Positions 20,466-30,073 of a stretch of DNA of 64,000 nt are shown piece after piece. This DNA comes from Vulcanimicrobiota bacterium. GTDB taxonomy: Bacteria > Vulcanimicrobiota > Vulcanimicrobiia > Eremiobacterales > Eremiobacteraceae. Under the pieces are notes generated by a model that was given only the letters and a program-made list of their open reading frames with translations, ran no database searches and was not told the origin of the DNA. The stretch spans positions 24,052 through 88,051 of the forward strand of contig JAFAKE010000051.1 of assembly GCA_019235715.1 (NCBI GenBank), read 5' to 3'. A program made the translations under genes and the position numbers. The first letter of the stretch is position 1; each line of letters opens with the position of its first letter.

Positions 20466-21813
20466 GGCTTTGGAGGGCGCCGTTTTGGAGCTTGCCGAGG
20501 CTTTCGTCAGCGAATTGATCGGGCGGTCCGTCCAGCTGTGGACGGAAGGCTCTTCCATGCCCATCGGCGCGGTGCAAGACCTCGTCGTCGACGGCCGCGA
20601 AGAATATCCGCCCGTCACCGGACTCTACATCAAGTGCCGCGACGGGGTGATCCGCTATGCCCCGTTCAGCGCAGTGCGCTCGCTTACCGACAAGGCCGTC
20701 ATCCTCAGCCAGCCGCCGCACGACGCGAAATATGAGCGTGCTGCCGACGACGAGCTCTTGCTCAATCGCGAGCTGCTGGACAAGCAGATCGTCGATGTCG
20801 ACGGCCGCAAAGTCGTGCGCGTCAACGATCTCAAAATGGCGCCCACCGGCGAGCATCTGCGCTTGATCGCCGTCGACGTCGGGTTGGCCGGCTTGCTGCG
20901 ACGGCTCGGGCTGCACGGTCTCGGACAGATGTGGGTCGAGCGTTCGGCGCGGCCCGGACTGCGCCAGTCCTTGATCTCTTGGGATGCGGTGGCGCCGCTC
21001 GCGCACGTCAGACCAGGCGACGCAGTGCACCTACGCCTCCCGCAAGACCGCATCGAGCGCATCCACCCCAAAGATCTCGCCGACATCATCGAGGATCTCA
21101 ACGCAAAGGATCAGGCCACGCTGTTGAGCTCGCTGTCGGAGGAAACTGCCGCCGAGGCGTTCGAGCAGCTCGACGTCGACCAGCAGCTCTCCATCCTCGA
21201 AGATCTCAAGCCGGACCGCGCTGCCGACATCCTCGAGAACATGTCGTCAGACGACGCGGCCGATCTGCTCGGCGAAGTCGAGCCCGACGTGCAGCAGCAG
21301 CTGCTCGGCCTCATGGAGCCCGAAGAGGCGCAAGACGTGCGCGAGCTTCTCGAACACCCCGAAGACACCGCCGGCGGCATCATGACGACGGAGTTCCTTT
21401 CGGTGCCGCTCGGCTCGACCATCGCGCAGACGCTCGAGCACATCCGCAACTCGGCCGAGGAAGCGGAGCTAGTCTATTACGTGTACGTGGTCAACGAACA
21501 CGAACATATCTTGGGCGTGCTCTCGCTGCGCGACATCCTGAAATCCACTCCGGAGATGTCGATCAGCGAGATCATGAACACCGACGTCGTCACCGTGCCG
21601 GTCACTGCCTCGCGCGAGGAGGTCGCGACGACCATTGCGCGCTACGACTTCGTCGCGGTGCCGGTCGTCGACGACAACGGCGTTCTGCGCGGCATCATCA
21701 CGGTCGACGATGTTATCGACACGCTCTTGCCGGAGCGCCTGCGCAAGATGATCCCGCGCGTGGGCAAGTCTCGCCAGAAACAGCCCAAGCAGCAAGAGCG
21801 CGGACGCGGATGA
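20464..21813 (+). CDS. PRC-barrel / MgtE N-terminal / CBS-pair protein lacking the transporter TM domain
   Basis: N-terminal PRC-barrel-like repeats, HPKDLADIIEDLNAKDQATLLSSLSEETAAEAFEQLD (MgtE_N), then CBS pair (SEIMNTDVVTVPVTASREEVATTIARYDFVAVPVVDDNGVLRGIITVDDVID). True start may be TTG 20485. Confidence 0.85.
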   Translation: MALEGAVLELAEAFVSELIGRSVQLWTEGSSMPIGAVQDLVVDGREEYPPVTGLYIKCRDGVIRYAPFSAVRSLTDKAVILSQPPHDAKYERAADDELLLNRELLDKQIVDVDGRKVVRVNDLKMAPTGEHLRLIAVDVGLAGLLRRLGLHGLGQMWVERSARPGLRQSLISWDAVAPLAHVRPGDAVHLRLPQDRIERIHPKDLADIIEDLNAKDQATLLSSLSEETAAEAFEQLDVDQQLSILEDLKPDRAADILENMSSDDAADLLGEVEPDVQQQLLGLMEPEEAQDVRELLEHPEDTAGGIMTTEFLSVPLGSTIAQTLEHIRNSAEEAELVYYVYVVNEHEHILGVLSLRDILKSTPEMSISEIMNTDVVTVPVTASREEVATTIARYDFVAVPVVDDNGVLRGIITVDDVIDTLLPERLRKMIPRVGKSRQKQPKQQERGRG

Positions 21814-23003
21814 CCGCTGACGATCTGGCGGCGCTCTCGGAGCGAGCGGCGGGCATCGTGTCGGGCGGCGGCGGCCTGAAGGCGCTGGCGCAAGCGTTGG
21901 CCGACGCGGCGCACGGCGCGGTGCTCATCGAAGACGATCAGTGGCGCCACTTGGCCGCGGCACAGGCGCGCGGCAGCGGGCGCGTCCCGGCTTCATTCGC
22001 GCCGTGGTATAAGCCCGCGGCGAGCGTCAACGGGCGCCTTGCGCGCGCCACCGTCGAAGGACTCCACGCGCTGTGCGCGCCGCTGCCGGTAAGCGGCGGC
22101 AACGGCGAAAGCGTGCCCGGATACGTGACGCTGTTCGAGCGCGCAAAGCCGTCGACGCTGGCGGCGGCTGCGGTCCGGATCATCGCGAGCGCGGCCGGGA
22201 TCGAGCTGGCGCGCCGCAGCGGCGGCCGTCCGCAGGCCAGGCGCGCCTTTTGGGAGCGCTACATCGCCGGCGAGTTGTCAGACCACTCTTCTCTAAAGGA
22301 AGAAGCAGGCGCTGCGGGTGTCTCGCTGCCCGCGGCGTTTCTGGCCGCCGTGTTCGACGTTGAAGGCGCGCTCCCAGGATCGGCGCGCGACGCGGTCGCG
22401 CAAGCGATCGCGCCGGCCGACGGCGTGTGCCCGCTTGCGCAAACATCGTCGCAAGTGGTAGCGCTCTTTCCCATGCGCCACGCGGCAGATGTTTCGCGCG
22501 CGCGCCAAGCGGCGACCAACGCGGTGCGCGACGTGCCGGCGCAGGCGGCCGCGCGCTCGGTGACGTGCGGCATCGGCGCGTATCACAGCGACATCTTGGA
22601 AGGCCCTCGCTCGCTCGACGAAGGCAAGCACGCGCTCGCGCTGGGCCGGCGCCTGTATGGACGCGGATCGGTCACCCTCTACTCCGATCTTGGCGTGTAC
22701 GCGCTGCTGCACGCAGGCGGCGAGCGCGATGCGTTTCTCGACTTTGCGGAGACGCAGCTCGCGCCGCTCGTGCAGTACGACCGCAAGCATAAGACGGATC
22801 TGGTCAAGACGCTGCGTCTGTATTTCGACATCGGTGAGAACGTCAAAGAAGCCGCGGAGCGGCTTTCCGTCCACCGCCATACCATCTTCTATCGCCTCAA
22901 TCAGATCGCGCAAATACTCAAAGTCGATCTGCGCGCGCCAAAGGACCAGTTGTCGCTGCGCGCCGCGCTCGCGATCTATCAGATGGAGCACGAGGACGCG
23001 TGA
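21810..23003 (+). CDS. PucR/CdaR-type helix-turn-helix transcriptional regulator
   Basis: C-terminal TLRLYFDIGENVKEAAERLSVHRHTIFYRLNQIAQILKVDLRAPKDQLSLRAAL is a typical PucR HTH; start overlaps upstream stop (ATGA). Confidence 0.88.
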   Translation: MTADDLAALSERAAGIVSGGGGLKALAQALADAAHGAVLIEDDQWRHLAAAQARGSGRVPASFAPWYKPAASVNGRLARATVEGLHALCAPLPVSGGNGESVPGYVTLFERAKPSTLAAAAVRIIASAAGIELARRSGGRPQARRAFWERYIAGELSDHSSLKEEAGAAGVSLPAAFLAAVFDVEGALPGSARDAVAQAIAPADGVCPLAQTSSQVVALFPMRHAADVSRARQAATNAVRDVPAQAAARSVTCGIGAYHSDILEGPRSLDEGKHALALGRRLYGRGSVTLYSDLGVYALLHAGGERDAFLDFAETQLAPLVQYDRKHKTDLVKTLRLYFDIGENVKEAAERLSVHRHTIFYRLNQIAQILKVDLRAPKDQLSLRAALAIYQMEHEDA

Positions 23004-24316
23004 CGAAAAAAGAGGTCGTCCGCCGCGCGAAAGAGCTCGGCATCGCGTTCATCCGCTTGCAGTTCGCCGACATCCATGGCGTGACCAAGAACGTCGCCAT
23101 ACCGGTGCGCGAGCTCGAGCAGGCGCTCGAGGGCCGCGTGGTGTTCGATGGCTCGTGCATAGAAGGTTTTGTGCGCCACGAGGAGTCGGACATGTGCCTC
23201 GCGCCCGACCCCGGCACCTTTGCGGTACTGCCGGGCGTCGCCGGCGCGCCGCTTGAGGCGCGCTTGCTGTGCGACGTGCGCAATCCCGACGGTTCGCCCT
23301 TCGAAGGCTGCACGCGCAGCGTGCTGCGCCGCGTCATCGACGACGCGCACGAGGCCGGTCTTGCCGCGCACGCCGGAGCCGAGCTCGAATTCTTCCTCTT
23401 CGAAGCCAACGCGAACGGGCAGCCGACAACGCAGACAAGCGACCGCGGTTCGTATTTCGATCTGGGTCCGATCGATCGCGGCGACATCGCGCGCCGCGAT
23501 GTCAGCCTCGTGCTCGAAGAGATGGGCATCCGCGTCGACGCGACACATCATGAGGTCTCGCCCGGCCAGCATGAGATCGACATCGCCTCGATGGATGCGC
23601 TCGGACTCGCCGACGCGCTGGCCACTGCCCGCGTGGTCGTCAAGACGGTCGCTGCGCGCCACGGATTGCTCGCTTCGTTCATGCCCAAACCGCTGCTCAA
23701 CCAGGACGGCAGCGGGCTGCACATCGCGCAGTACCTGACACGCGACGGAGCCAACGCGTTTTACGACGCCGCGGATCCGCTGCGTTTGAGCGAAACCGGA
23801 CTCGGATACGTCGGCGGCCTGCTCGCGCATGCGCGCGCGTTCACCGCGATCGCGAATCCGACGGTCAATTCGTACAAGCGGCTGGTACCCGGTTACGATG
23901 CGCCGTCGTACGTGCAATGGTCGCAGCGCGCGAAGAGTTCGCTCGTGCGCGTGCCATCCGATCGGCCCGACGCGCGCATCGAGTTGCGTTCGCCCGACCC
24001 ATCCTGCAATCCGTATCTCGCGATCGCGTGCATCCTGAAATCCGGACTCGACGGCGTGCGCCGTAAACTCGTTCCAGGCGATCCTGTGGAGATAAGCCTG
24101 TCCGCGCTCAGCGACGACGAGCGCGCGGGACTGGGCGTCGAGCAGCTGCCCGCCTCGCTGCAAGAGGCAGTGGCGGCGCTCGACGAAGACCTGCTCGTAC
24201 GCTCCACGCTCGGAGACCACATCTATCACAGCTTCCGCGAAGCAAAGCTCGCGGAATGGGAGGGCTACCGCACGCAGGTGCACCCATGGGAGTTGGACGC
24301 ATATCTCAGCCTGTGA
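23000..24316 (+). CDS. Glutamine synthetase, GSI-alpha-like
   Basis: FIRLQFADIHGVTKNVAIPVRELEQAL...VFDGSCIEGFVRHEESDMCLAPD; GASFMPKPLLNQDGSGLHI-type metal motif; NPYLAIACILKSGLDG; no NLYDLP-type motif. Confidence 0.92.
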   Translation: MTKKEVVRRAKELGIAFIRLQFADIHGVTKNVAIPVRELEQALEGRVVFDGSCIEGFVRHEESDMCLAPDPGTFAVLPGVAGAPLEARLLCDVRNPDGSPFEGCTRSVLRRVIDDAHEAGLAAHAGAELEFFLFEANANGQPTTQTSDRGSYFDLGPIDRGDIARRDVSLVLEEMGIRVDATHHEVSPGQHEIDIASMDALGLADALATARVVVKTVAARHGLLASFMPKPLLNQDGSGLHIAQYLTRDGANAFYDAADPLRLSETGLGYVGGLLAHARAFTAIANPTVNSYKRLVPGYDAPSYVQWSQRAKSSLVRVPSDRPDARIELRSPDPSCNPYLAIACILKSGLDGVRRKLVPGDPVEISLSALSDDERAGLGVEQLPASLQEAVAALDEDLLVRSTLGDHIYHSFREAKLAEWEGYRTQVHPWELDAYLSL

Positions 24317-25020
24317 ACAACGGCATATCTATTCTGCTCGTCGACGACGAGCCGCAGATCGTCGAAGTCCTCGAACGGTATCTCAGCGACGAAGGCTTCC
24401 AGATCCATAAGGCGTACGACGGGGCCAGCGCCGTCACGATCGCGGCGGCACAACGGCCGAGCCTCGTACTGCTCGATCTCAAACTGCCCGGCATGAGCGG
24501 TTTCGAAGCGTTCCGCGAGATACGCACCGCCTCGACCGTGCCGATCATCATGCTCACCTCGCGCGGCGAAGAAGTCGACCGCATCGTCGGGCTCGAGCTG
24601 GGCGCGGACGATTACATCACGAAACCGTTCAGCCCGCGCGAGGTCGTCGCGCGCATCAAGGCCGTGCTGCGCCGCGCGCACGCATCGCCGGCGACGGTCG
24701 CGGCAGCGCCGAGCTCTGTGATCCACAATGGCGACATCGAGATCGACCCGCAAGACCACGAAGTGCGCGTGCGCGGTGCCGTCGTCGCCTTGACGCCGAC
24801 CGAATTTCGCATTCTCGAATTGCTTGCGGCCAATCCCGGCCGGACGTTCACGCGCGCGCAGCTGCTCGACAAGATCAAGGGCGATGAGCTTGAGATCTAC
24901 GATCGCACGCTGGACCGGCACGTCGCCAACCTGCGCCACAAGATCGAGGCGGATGCATCGAGCCCGCGCTACGTCCTCACCGTCTTCGGCGTCGGCTATA
25001 AGATGGCCAAGCTTTCGTGA
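24313..25020 (+). CDS. OmpR-family response regulator
   Basis: ILLVDDEPQIVEVLERYLSDEGF, LVLLDLKLPGMSGFEAF, GADDYITKPFSPREVVARIKAVLRR, winged-helix ALTPTEFRILELLAANPGRTFTRAQLLDKI. GTG start. Confidence 0.95.
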   Translation: MNNGISILLVDDEPQIVEVLERYLSDEGFQIHKAYDGASAVTIAAAQRPSLVLLDLKLPGMSGFEAFREIRTASTVPIIMLTSRGEEVDRIVGLELGADDYITKPFSPREVVARIKAVLRRAHASPATVAAAPSSVIHNGDIEIDPQDHEVRVRGAVVALTPTEFRILELLAANPGRTFTRAQLLDKIKGDELEIYDRTLDRHVANLRHKIEADASSPRYVLTVFGVGYKMAKLS

Positions 25021-25721
25021 GCGATCAAGAGGACAAGCGCCTCTCCGAGCTCATCCACGAGATGCGCAATCAGCTGTCCATCGCCAAAGCGAATCTCGAG
25101 GCGTTCATCGACGGCAAGATGGCGCCGACCGCCAAGCGGCTCGAGAGTGTCGTGCAGACGCTGCACCATCTCGACGAGCTGATCAAGGATCTGCGCGTCT
25201 TGCATCCCAGCCTGGATGCAGGGCGATCAGCGTCGCCTGCGCGGCTGCAAGAGATCAACGTCTGCGATCTGCTGCAACGCGAGTTCTCCTCGCTCGAAGC
25301 GGTCGCCAACGACAAGCACATCGCGCTCACGGTCTTCCGCTGCCCGCATCCGGCTGCAGCCTGCCAGCGTTTCTATGGGGATCCGACGCGCGTCGGACAG
25401 ATCGTCAAGAACGTCTTGCTCAACGCGATACGGCATACGCCGCCGGGCGGCACCGTCACCGTGGACTGCGCACGGCGTGCCGACGAGCTCCAGGTGACGG
25501 TGTCCGATCAAGGCGCCGGCATCGCGCGCGAGGACGCCGACCGCGTTTTCGAGCGCGGATATCGCGCGTCTGGCGCGCCCGGCAGCGGCTCCGGCCTGGG
25601 CCTCGCGATTGTGAAAGAGCTGGTCGAGGCTCACGGCGGCAGCGTGCGGCTCGATTCGGAAGCGCCCGCAGGAGCGCGCTTCGTAATCCGCCTTCCCGGC
25701 AAGTTGCCTACCGCAACTTAG
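25017..25721 (+). CDS. Soluble sensor histidine kinase
   Basis: LSELIHEMRNQLSIAKANLEAFIDG (H box), VGQIVKNVLLNAIRHTPPGGTVTV (N box), VSDQGAGIARED, GSGLGLAIVKELVEAHGGSV; no TM segment apparent. Confidence 0.93.
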   Translation: MSDQEDKRLSELIHEMRNQLSIAKANLEAFIDGKMAPTAKRLESVVQTLHHLDELIKDLRVLHPSLDAGRSASPARLQEINVCDLLQREFSSLEAVANDKHIALTVFRCPHPAAACQRFYGDPTRVGQIVKNVLLNAIRHTPPGGTVTVDCARRADELQVTVSDQGAGIAREDADRVFERGYRASGAPGSGSGLGLAIVKELVEAHGGSVRLDSEAPAGARFVIRLPGKLPTAT

Positions 25722-25810
25722 CCGTTATCGGGCCGGCTTGGTTCGGCGAATGGCCCCGCCGTAGGCCGATCTCACGGGCTACGCCAGCCTGAGCCGTCCC
25801 GAATAACGTT

Positions 25811-25827
25811 GTGAAGCTGTGCTTCAC
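25811..25827. promoter_or_regulatory. Perfect inverted repeat GTGAAGC-TGT-GCTTCAC upstream of xfp (putative operator)
   Basis: 7-bp perfect arms, 3-nt centre, 27 bp upstream of the xfp ATG. Confidence 0.4.
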
Positions 25828-25853
25828 ACCCAATTCGTGGGGGCGGTACACGG

Positions 25854-28259
25854 ATGCGGTACGCTTGGCCGGCGATGGTTCTTCACGCCGAGCATCCGAG
25901 CACGTCGCGCCTTGAGCGCGTCAACCGTTATTGGCGCGCGGCCAACTATCTCGGTGCGATTCAACTGTACCTACAGCACAACGCGCTCTTGCGCGAGCCG
26001 CTCGCGGCCCAGCACATCAAACCGCGGCTGCTCGGCCATTGGGGAACGGTACCCGGACTCAATCTCATCTACGCGCATCTCAACCGCCTGATCCTGGATA
26101 CGGGCGCGCGCGTCGTGCTTGTCGTGGGACCCGGACACGGAGCACCGGCGATCTACGCCAACCTCTTTCTCGAAGGCTCGCTTGCACAATTCTATCCGCA
26201 GTTCGAGCGCAACGGAAACGGCATCGCGCGGCTTGCGCGCTCCTTCTCGTGGCCCGGCGGATTGCCGAGTCACATCTCTCCGCTCACCCCCGGCGCGCTG
26301 CATGAAGGCGGAGAACTCGGCTACAGCGTCGGCCACGCATTCGGCGTCGCCTTTGACAATCCGGACACGATCGTCGCGTGCGTGGTCGGCGACGGCGAAG
26401 CGGAGACCGGCGCCCTCGCGGCAGGTTGGCAATCGAACAAGTTCCTAGATCCGTCAACGTCGGGAGCAGTGCTGCCTATCTTGCACCTCAACGGCTACAA
26501 ATTGTCCGGACCGTCGATCTTCGCGCGCATGAGCGGGCTCGAGCTGCACCAGTACTTCGTCGGATGCGGCTACGATATGCGACTGGTCGCGACGACCGAT
26601 CCGGCTGAAGCGCACCGCCAGCTGTGGAGCGCGATGAATTGGGCGTACGAACGCATCGCGACGTTGCAGCGCGACCACCGCGAACGGCGTGCCAGCGCGC
26701 CGCCGACGTGGCCGCTTATCGTGCTGCGCACCCCGAAGGGATGGACCGGTCCGCGCCAAGTCGACGGACGTCCGGTCGAGGGCACGTTTCACGCGCATCA
26801 GCTGCCGATCTCCGATCCGCGCAACAACTCCGCGCATCTGCAAGCGCTCGACGACTGGCTGCGCAGCTATAGACCAGAAGAACTCTTCGACGAGCGCGGC
26901 GCGCCCGCCGCAGATCTCCTCGCTACACTTCCTCCGGACGCGGCACGCATGGGCATGTCCGAAACAGCCAACGGCGGTGCGCCTGATGCTCCGCCGCTGC
27001 GGCTGCCGCGTATCGCGGCGCACGCGATCCAGGGCGAACAGCGCGGCGCGATCGATGCCGCCGCAACCCAGGTGCTCGGTGGGTACTTGCGCGACACGTT
27101 TCGTCTCAACGGCGAGGCGCGCAATTTCAGACTGACCTGCCCCGATGAGACGATGTCGAACAAGCTCGAGGCGGTCTTCGAGGCGACCGATCGCGCGTTC
27201 ATGTGGCCGCTGGTCGAAACCGATGAGTTCTTGGCGCAGGACGGCCGCGTACTCGAGATCCTCAGCGAAACGACGTGCGAAGGCTGGCTCGAGGGATACA
27301 CGCTCTCCGGACGCCACGGCATGTTCGCGTGCTACGAGGCGTTTGCGACCATCGTCGATTCGATGGCGGCGCAGCACGCGAAATGGCTCAAGGCGTCGGC
27401 CGACGTCGCGTGGCGGCGCGCCGTCCCGTCTCTCAACATCTTGCTCACCTCGCACGCCTGGCGCCAAGATCATAACGGCTACTCGCATCAAGGGCCGGGG
27501 TTCATCGACACGATCGCGAGCAAGAAAGCGACCGTCGTGCGCGTGTATCTGCCGCCGGATGCGAACTGCGTGCTCGAGGTCGCCGACCGCTGCCTGCGCA
27601 GCAAGTGCCGCGTCAATCTGATCATCGCGGCGAAACATGAAGCGCCGCTGTGGCTGAGCCCACAAGAAGCAGCAGAGCACTGCGAGCGCGGTGCGTCGTA
27701 CTGGAAATGGGCGAGCAACGACGACGGCGCGACCGACGTCGTGCTGGCGGCGGCCGGGGATGTGCCGACGCTCGAGACGATGGCTGCCGCCGCACTGCTG
27801 CGCACGTATGCGCCGGACATGCGCGTGCGCGTCGTCAACGTCGTCGACCTTTTCTCGCTGCCGACGCAGCCCGAGCACCCGCATGGACTGTCCGCCGCCG
27901 CATTCGACACGCTGTTCGGCACATCGGAGCCGGTGATCTTTGCATTTCACGGCTACCCGCGCTTGATCCACGAATTGATCCATCGCCGCCAGCAGCCGCA
28001 GCGCTTCCACGTGCACGGATACATCGAAGAGGGCACGACGACCACACCGTTCGACATGGTCGTGCGCAACAAGATGAGCCGCTATCATCTGGCGCTCGAC
28101 GCGCTGGCGCGCGCTCCCGGTGCCCGAGGGCGTTACGCCGCCGCACAACAGTACTGCGAGGAGCGCTTGGCCGCGCATAGCGCGTACATCGTCGAACATG
28201 GCGTCGATCTGCCCGAGGTGGCTGATTGGCGATGGCCGGATGCGCACGCCACGCGTTGA
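25854..28259 (+). CDS. xfp: Xylulose-5-phosphate/fructose-6-phosphate phosphoketolase
   Basis: LLGHWGTVPGLNLIYAHLNRLI, VVGPGHGAPAIYANLFLEGS, PGGLPSHISPLTPGALHEGGELGYSVGHAFG, VVGDGEAETGALAAGWQSNKFLDP. Confidence 0.98.
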   Translation: MRYAWPAMVLHAEHPSTSRLERVNRYWRAANYLGAIQLYLQHNALLREPLAAQHIKPRLLGHWGTVPGLNLIYAHLNRLILDTGARVVLVVGPGHGAPAIYANLFLEGSLAQFYPQFERNGNGIARLARSFSWPGGLPSHISPLTPGALHEGGELGYSVGHAFGVAFDNPDTIVACVVGDGEAETGALAAGWQSNKFLDPSTSGAVLPILHLNGYKLSGPSIFARMSGLELHQYFVGCGYDMRLVATTDPAEAHRQLWSAMNWAYERIATLQRDHRERRASAPPTWPLIVLRTPKGWTGPRQVDGRPVEGTFHAHQLPISDPRNNSAHLQALDDWLRSYRPEELFDERGAPAADLLATLPPDAARMGMSETANGGAPDAPPLRLPRIAAHAIQGEQRGAIDAAATQVLGGYLRDTFRLNGEARNFRLTCPDETMSNKLEAVFEATDRAFMWPLVETDEFLAQDGRVLEILSETTCEGWLEGYTLSGRHGMFACYEAFATIVDSMAAQHAKWLKASADVAWRRAVPSLNILLTSHAWRQDHNGYSHQGPGFIDTIASKKATVVRVYLPPDANCVLEVADRCLRSKCRVNLIIAAKHEAPLWLSPQEAAEHCERGASYWKWASNDDGATDVVLAAAGDVPTLETMAAAALLRTYAPDMRVRVVNVVDLFSLPTQPEHPHGLSAAAFDTLFGTSEPVIFAFHGYPRLIHELIHRRQQPQRFHVHGYIEEGTTTTPFDMVVRNKMSRYHLALDALARAPGARGRYAAAQQYCEERLAAHSAYIVEHGVDLPEVADWRWPDAHATR

Positions 28260-29490
28260 GGATAGCGCCGCAACGGCGTATCTCGCGTGCGACGCGGGGT
28301 CGAGCAGCTTCAAGGCCGCGTTGTACGAGATCGAACAGCCCGTGCCGCACGAGCCGCTCGAACCACGCTGGCAGGGCGAAATCGCGTGGACGCGTTTGCC
28401 AGGCAGCGCTGCGATCCGCTCGCAATGGCGCGGCCAACGCATCGTCGAGAGCACGCTGAATCTGGAAGAGCGCTTGTCGGCTCCCGAACGTCTGCTTTCG
28501 GCGCTTGGAACATCGGCGGATCGCCAATTCCGCATCGCCGTCTGCGCGCACCGCCTTGTGCACGCTGGGCAGCTTGAAACGTCGCCGCTGCGCGTGACCG
28601 CCGCGATCAAGCGCACGATCGCCGCGGCTGAAGCGCTGGCGCCCGAGCACAATGCGCTGACGCTTGCCGGCATCGATGCAGCCGAGCGCGCCCGGCCGCA
28701 GGCAATCCAGTACGTCGTCAGCGACTCTGCATATCATGCGGACATGCCGCTTGCCGCGTCGACGTACGGCGTACCGGCAGCCTGGCAAAAGATCTGGGGC
28801 ATTCGGCGGCTTGGGTTTCACGGCATCAGCCACGGATACAGCGCTGCACGTTGCGCGCACTTAGCCCACGCGCCGCTGCGCGCGCTCAAGGTCGTGACGT
28901 GCCACCTCGGCAACGGATGTTCGCTCGCCGCCACGTCAGCGGGCGCGAGCATCGACACGACGATGGGCTGGACGCCGATGGAAGGCCTCGTGATGGGCCA
29001 GCGCTCCGGCACTGTGGATCCGGGCATCGTGCTCTACCTAATCGAACGCGGCCGCTACGACGCAGCAGAACTGCGGCGCGTGCTCAACGATGAATCGGGA
29101 CTCAAAGGCATCTCGGGACTCTCAGGCGACATGCGCGAACTGCTCGACGCAGTCGCTGAGGGACACCCCAATGCGACGCTGGCATTCGATGTCTTCGTGC
29201 ACCGCGTGCGTGCCGGCATTGGTGCGATGGCCGCGAGCCTCGGCGGGCTCGATATCTTGTGCTTCACGGGCGGCATCGGCGAGCACGCGCACGAGGTGCG
29301 TCAAGCCGTCTGTTCAGGCCTTGAGTTCCTCGGCATCGAACTAGACGACGACCGCGACGCCGCCGCCGTGCCCGATTGCGTCGTCTCAAGAGAATCCTCG
29401 CGTGCGACGGTCTTCGTCATCCGCGCGCGCGAGACGTGGGAGATCGCGCGCCAATGCGCGATCGCGTTTGCTGACAAGGTTCTGCGCTGA
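28240..29490 (+). CDS. ackA: Acetate kinase
   Basis: AYLACDAGSSSFKAALYEI, GFHGISHGYSAAR, TCHLGNGCSLAATSAGASIDTTMGWTPMEGLVMGQRSGTVDPGI; ATG at 28240 overlaps the xfp 3' end. Confidence 0.96.
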   Translation: MRTPRVEDSAATAYLACDAGSSSFKAALYEIEQPVPHEPLEPRWQGEIAWTRLPGSAAIRSQWRGQRIVESTLNLEERLSAPERLLSALGTSADRQFRIAVCAHRLVHAGQLETSPLRVTAAIKRTIAAAEALAPEHNALTLAGIDAAERARPQAIQYVVSDSAYHADMPLAASTYGVPAAWQKIWGIRRLGFHGISHGYSAARCAHLAHAPLRALKVVTCHLGNGCSLAATSAGASIDTTMGWTPMEGLVMGQRSGTVDPGIVLYLIERGRYDAAELRRVLNDESGLKGISGLSGDMRELLDAVAEGHPNATLAFDVFVHRVRAGIGAMAASLGGLDILCFTGGIGEHAHEVRQAVCSGLEFLGIELDDDRDAAAVPDCVVSRESSRATVFVIRARETWEIARQCAIAFADKVLR

Positions 29491-29514
29491 CGTGCGCAGG
29501 CGAGGAGACTGACT

Positions 29515-29970
29515 ATGCCTACGTTCCGCTCGCTGCTCGTGCCGGTCGACGGCTCGGAGCCATCTGATGCCGCAACCGACGTCGCCGTCACCCTTGCGGC
29601 CGACCAGAAAGCTTCCATCAGATTCGTCAACGTCGTCGAAACCGACAAGGTCCTGGCCTCGGTCATGCCCGGGCAAGGCTACGCCGATCCGGCGCCGGCG
29701 ATCGACGCGATGCGTACGGCCGGCGCCGACATGCTCAAGACAGCCGTGAGCAAAGCACAGGCCGCCGGCGTCAAGGCCGAGTCAAAGCTTCTTGAGGGAG
29801 ATTGCGTGTCGTGCATCGTGGCAGACGCGCAACCCGCGAACGTCGACCTCATCGTGATCGGCAGCCACGGACGCGGCGGTCTCACCCGCCTTGTGCTCGG
29901 TTCTGTCGCCGAGGGCGTGCTGCGCAACTGCTCCGTTCCAATGCTGATCGTCAAGGCGCCGAAGACGTAG
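29515..29970 (+). CDS. Universal stress protein (UspA family)
   Basis: MPTFRSLLVPVDGSEPSDAATDVAVTLA...DLIVIGSHGRGGLTRLVLGSVAEGVLRNCSVPMLIVK. Confidence 0.95.
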   Translation: MPTFRSLLVPVDGSEPSDAATDVAVTLAADQKASIRFVNVVETDKVLASVMPGQGYADPAPAIDAMRTAGADMLKTAVSKAQAAGVKAESKLLEGDCVSCIVADAQPANVDLIVIGSHGRGGLTRLVLGSVAEGVLRNCSVPMLIVKAPKT

Positions 29971-29988
29971 ATCGCCGGGTTGTAACGG

Positions 29989-30055
29989 CTCTCGGCTGCG
30001 CGCATCCCGCCAGGTTGCGCGCAGCCGAGAGTGGTGCGCCGCGCCGTCCGGCGCA
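29989..30055. terminator. Tandem hairpins between convergent genes (bidirectional terminator candidate)
   Basis: CTCTCGGCTGCGCGCA (29989-30004)/TGCGCGCAGCCGAGAG (30016-30031), perfect 16 bp; then TGCGCCG (30035-30041)/CGGCGCA (30049-30055). No U-tract. Confidence 0.65.
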
Positions 30056-30073
30056 GCGGAGGTACGCTGACCC

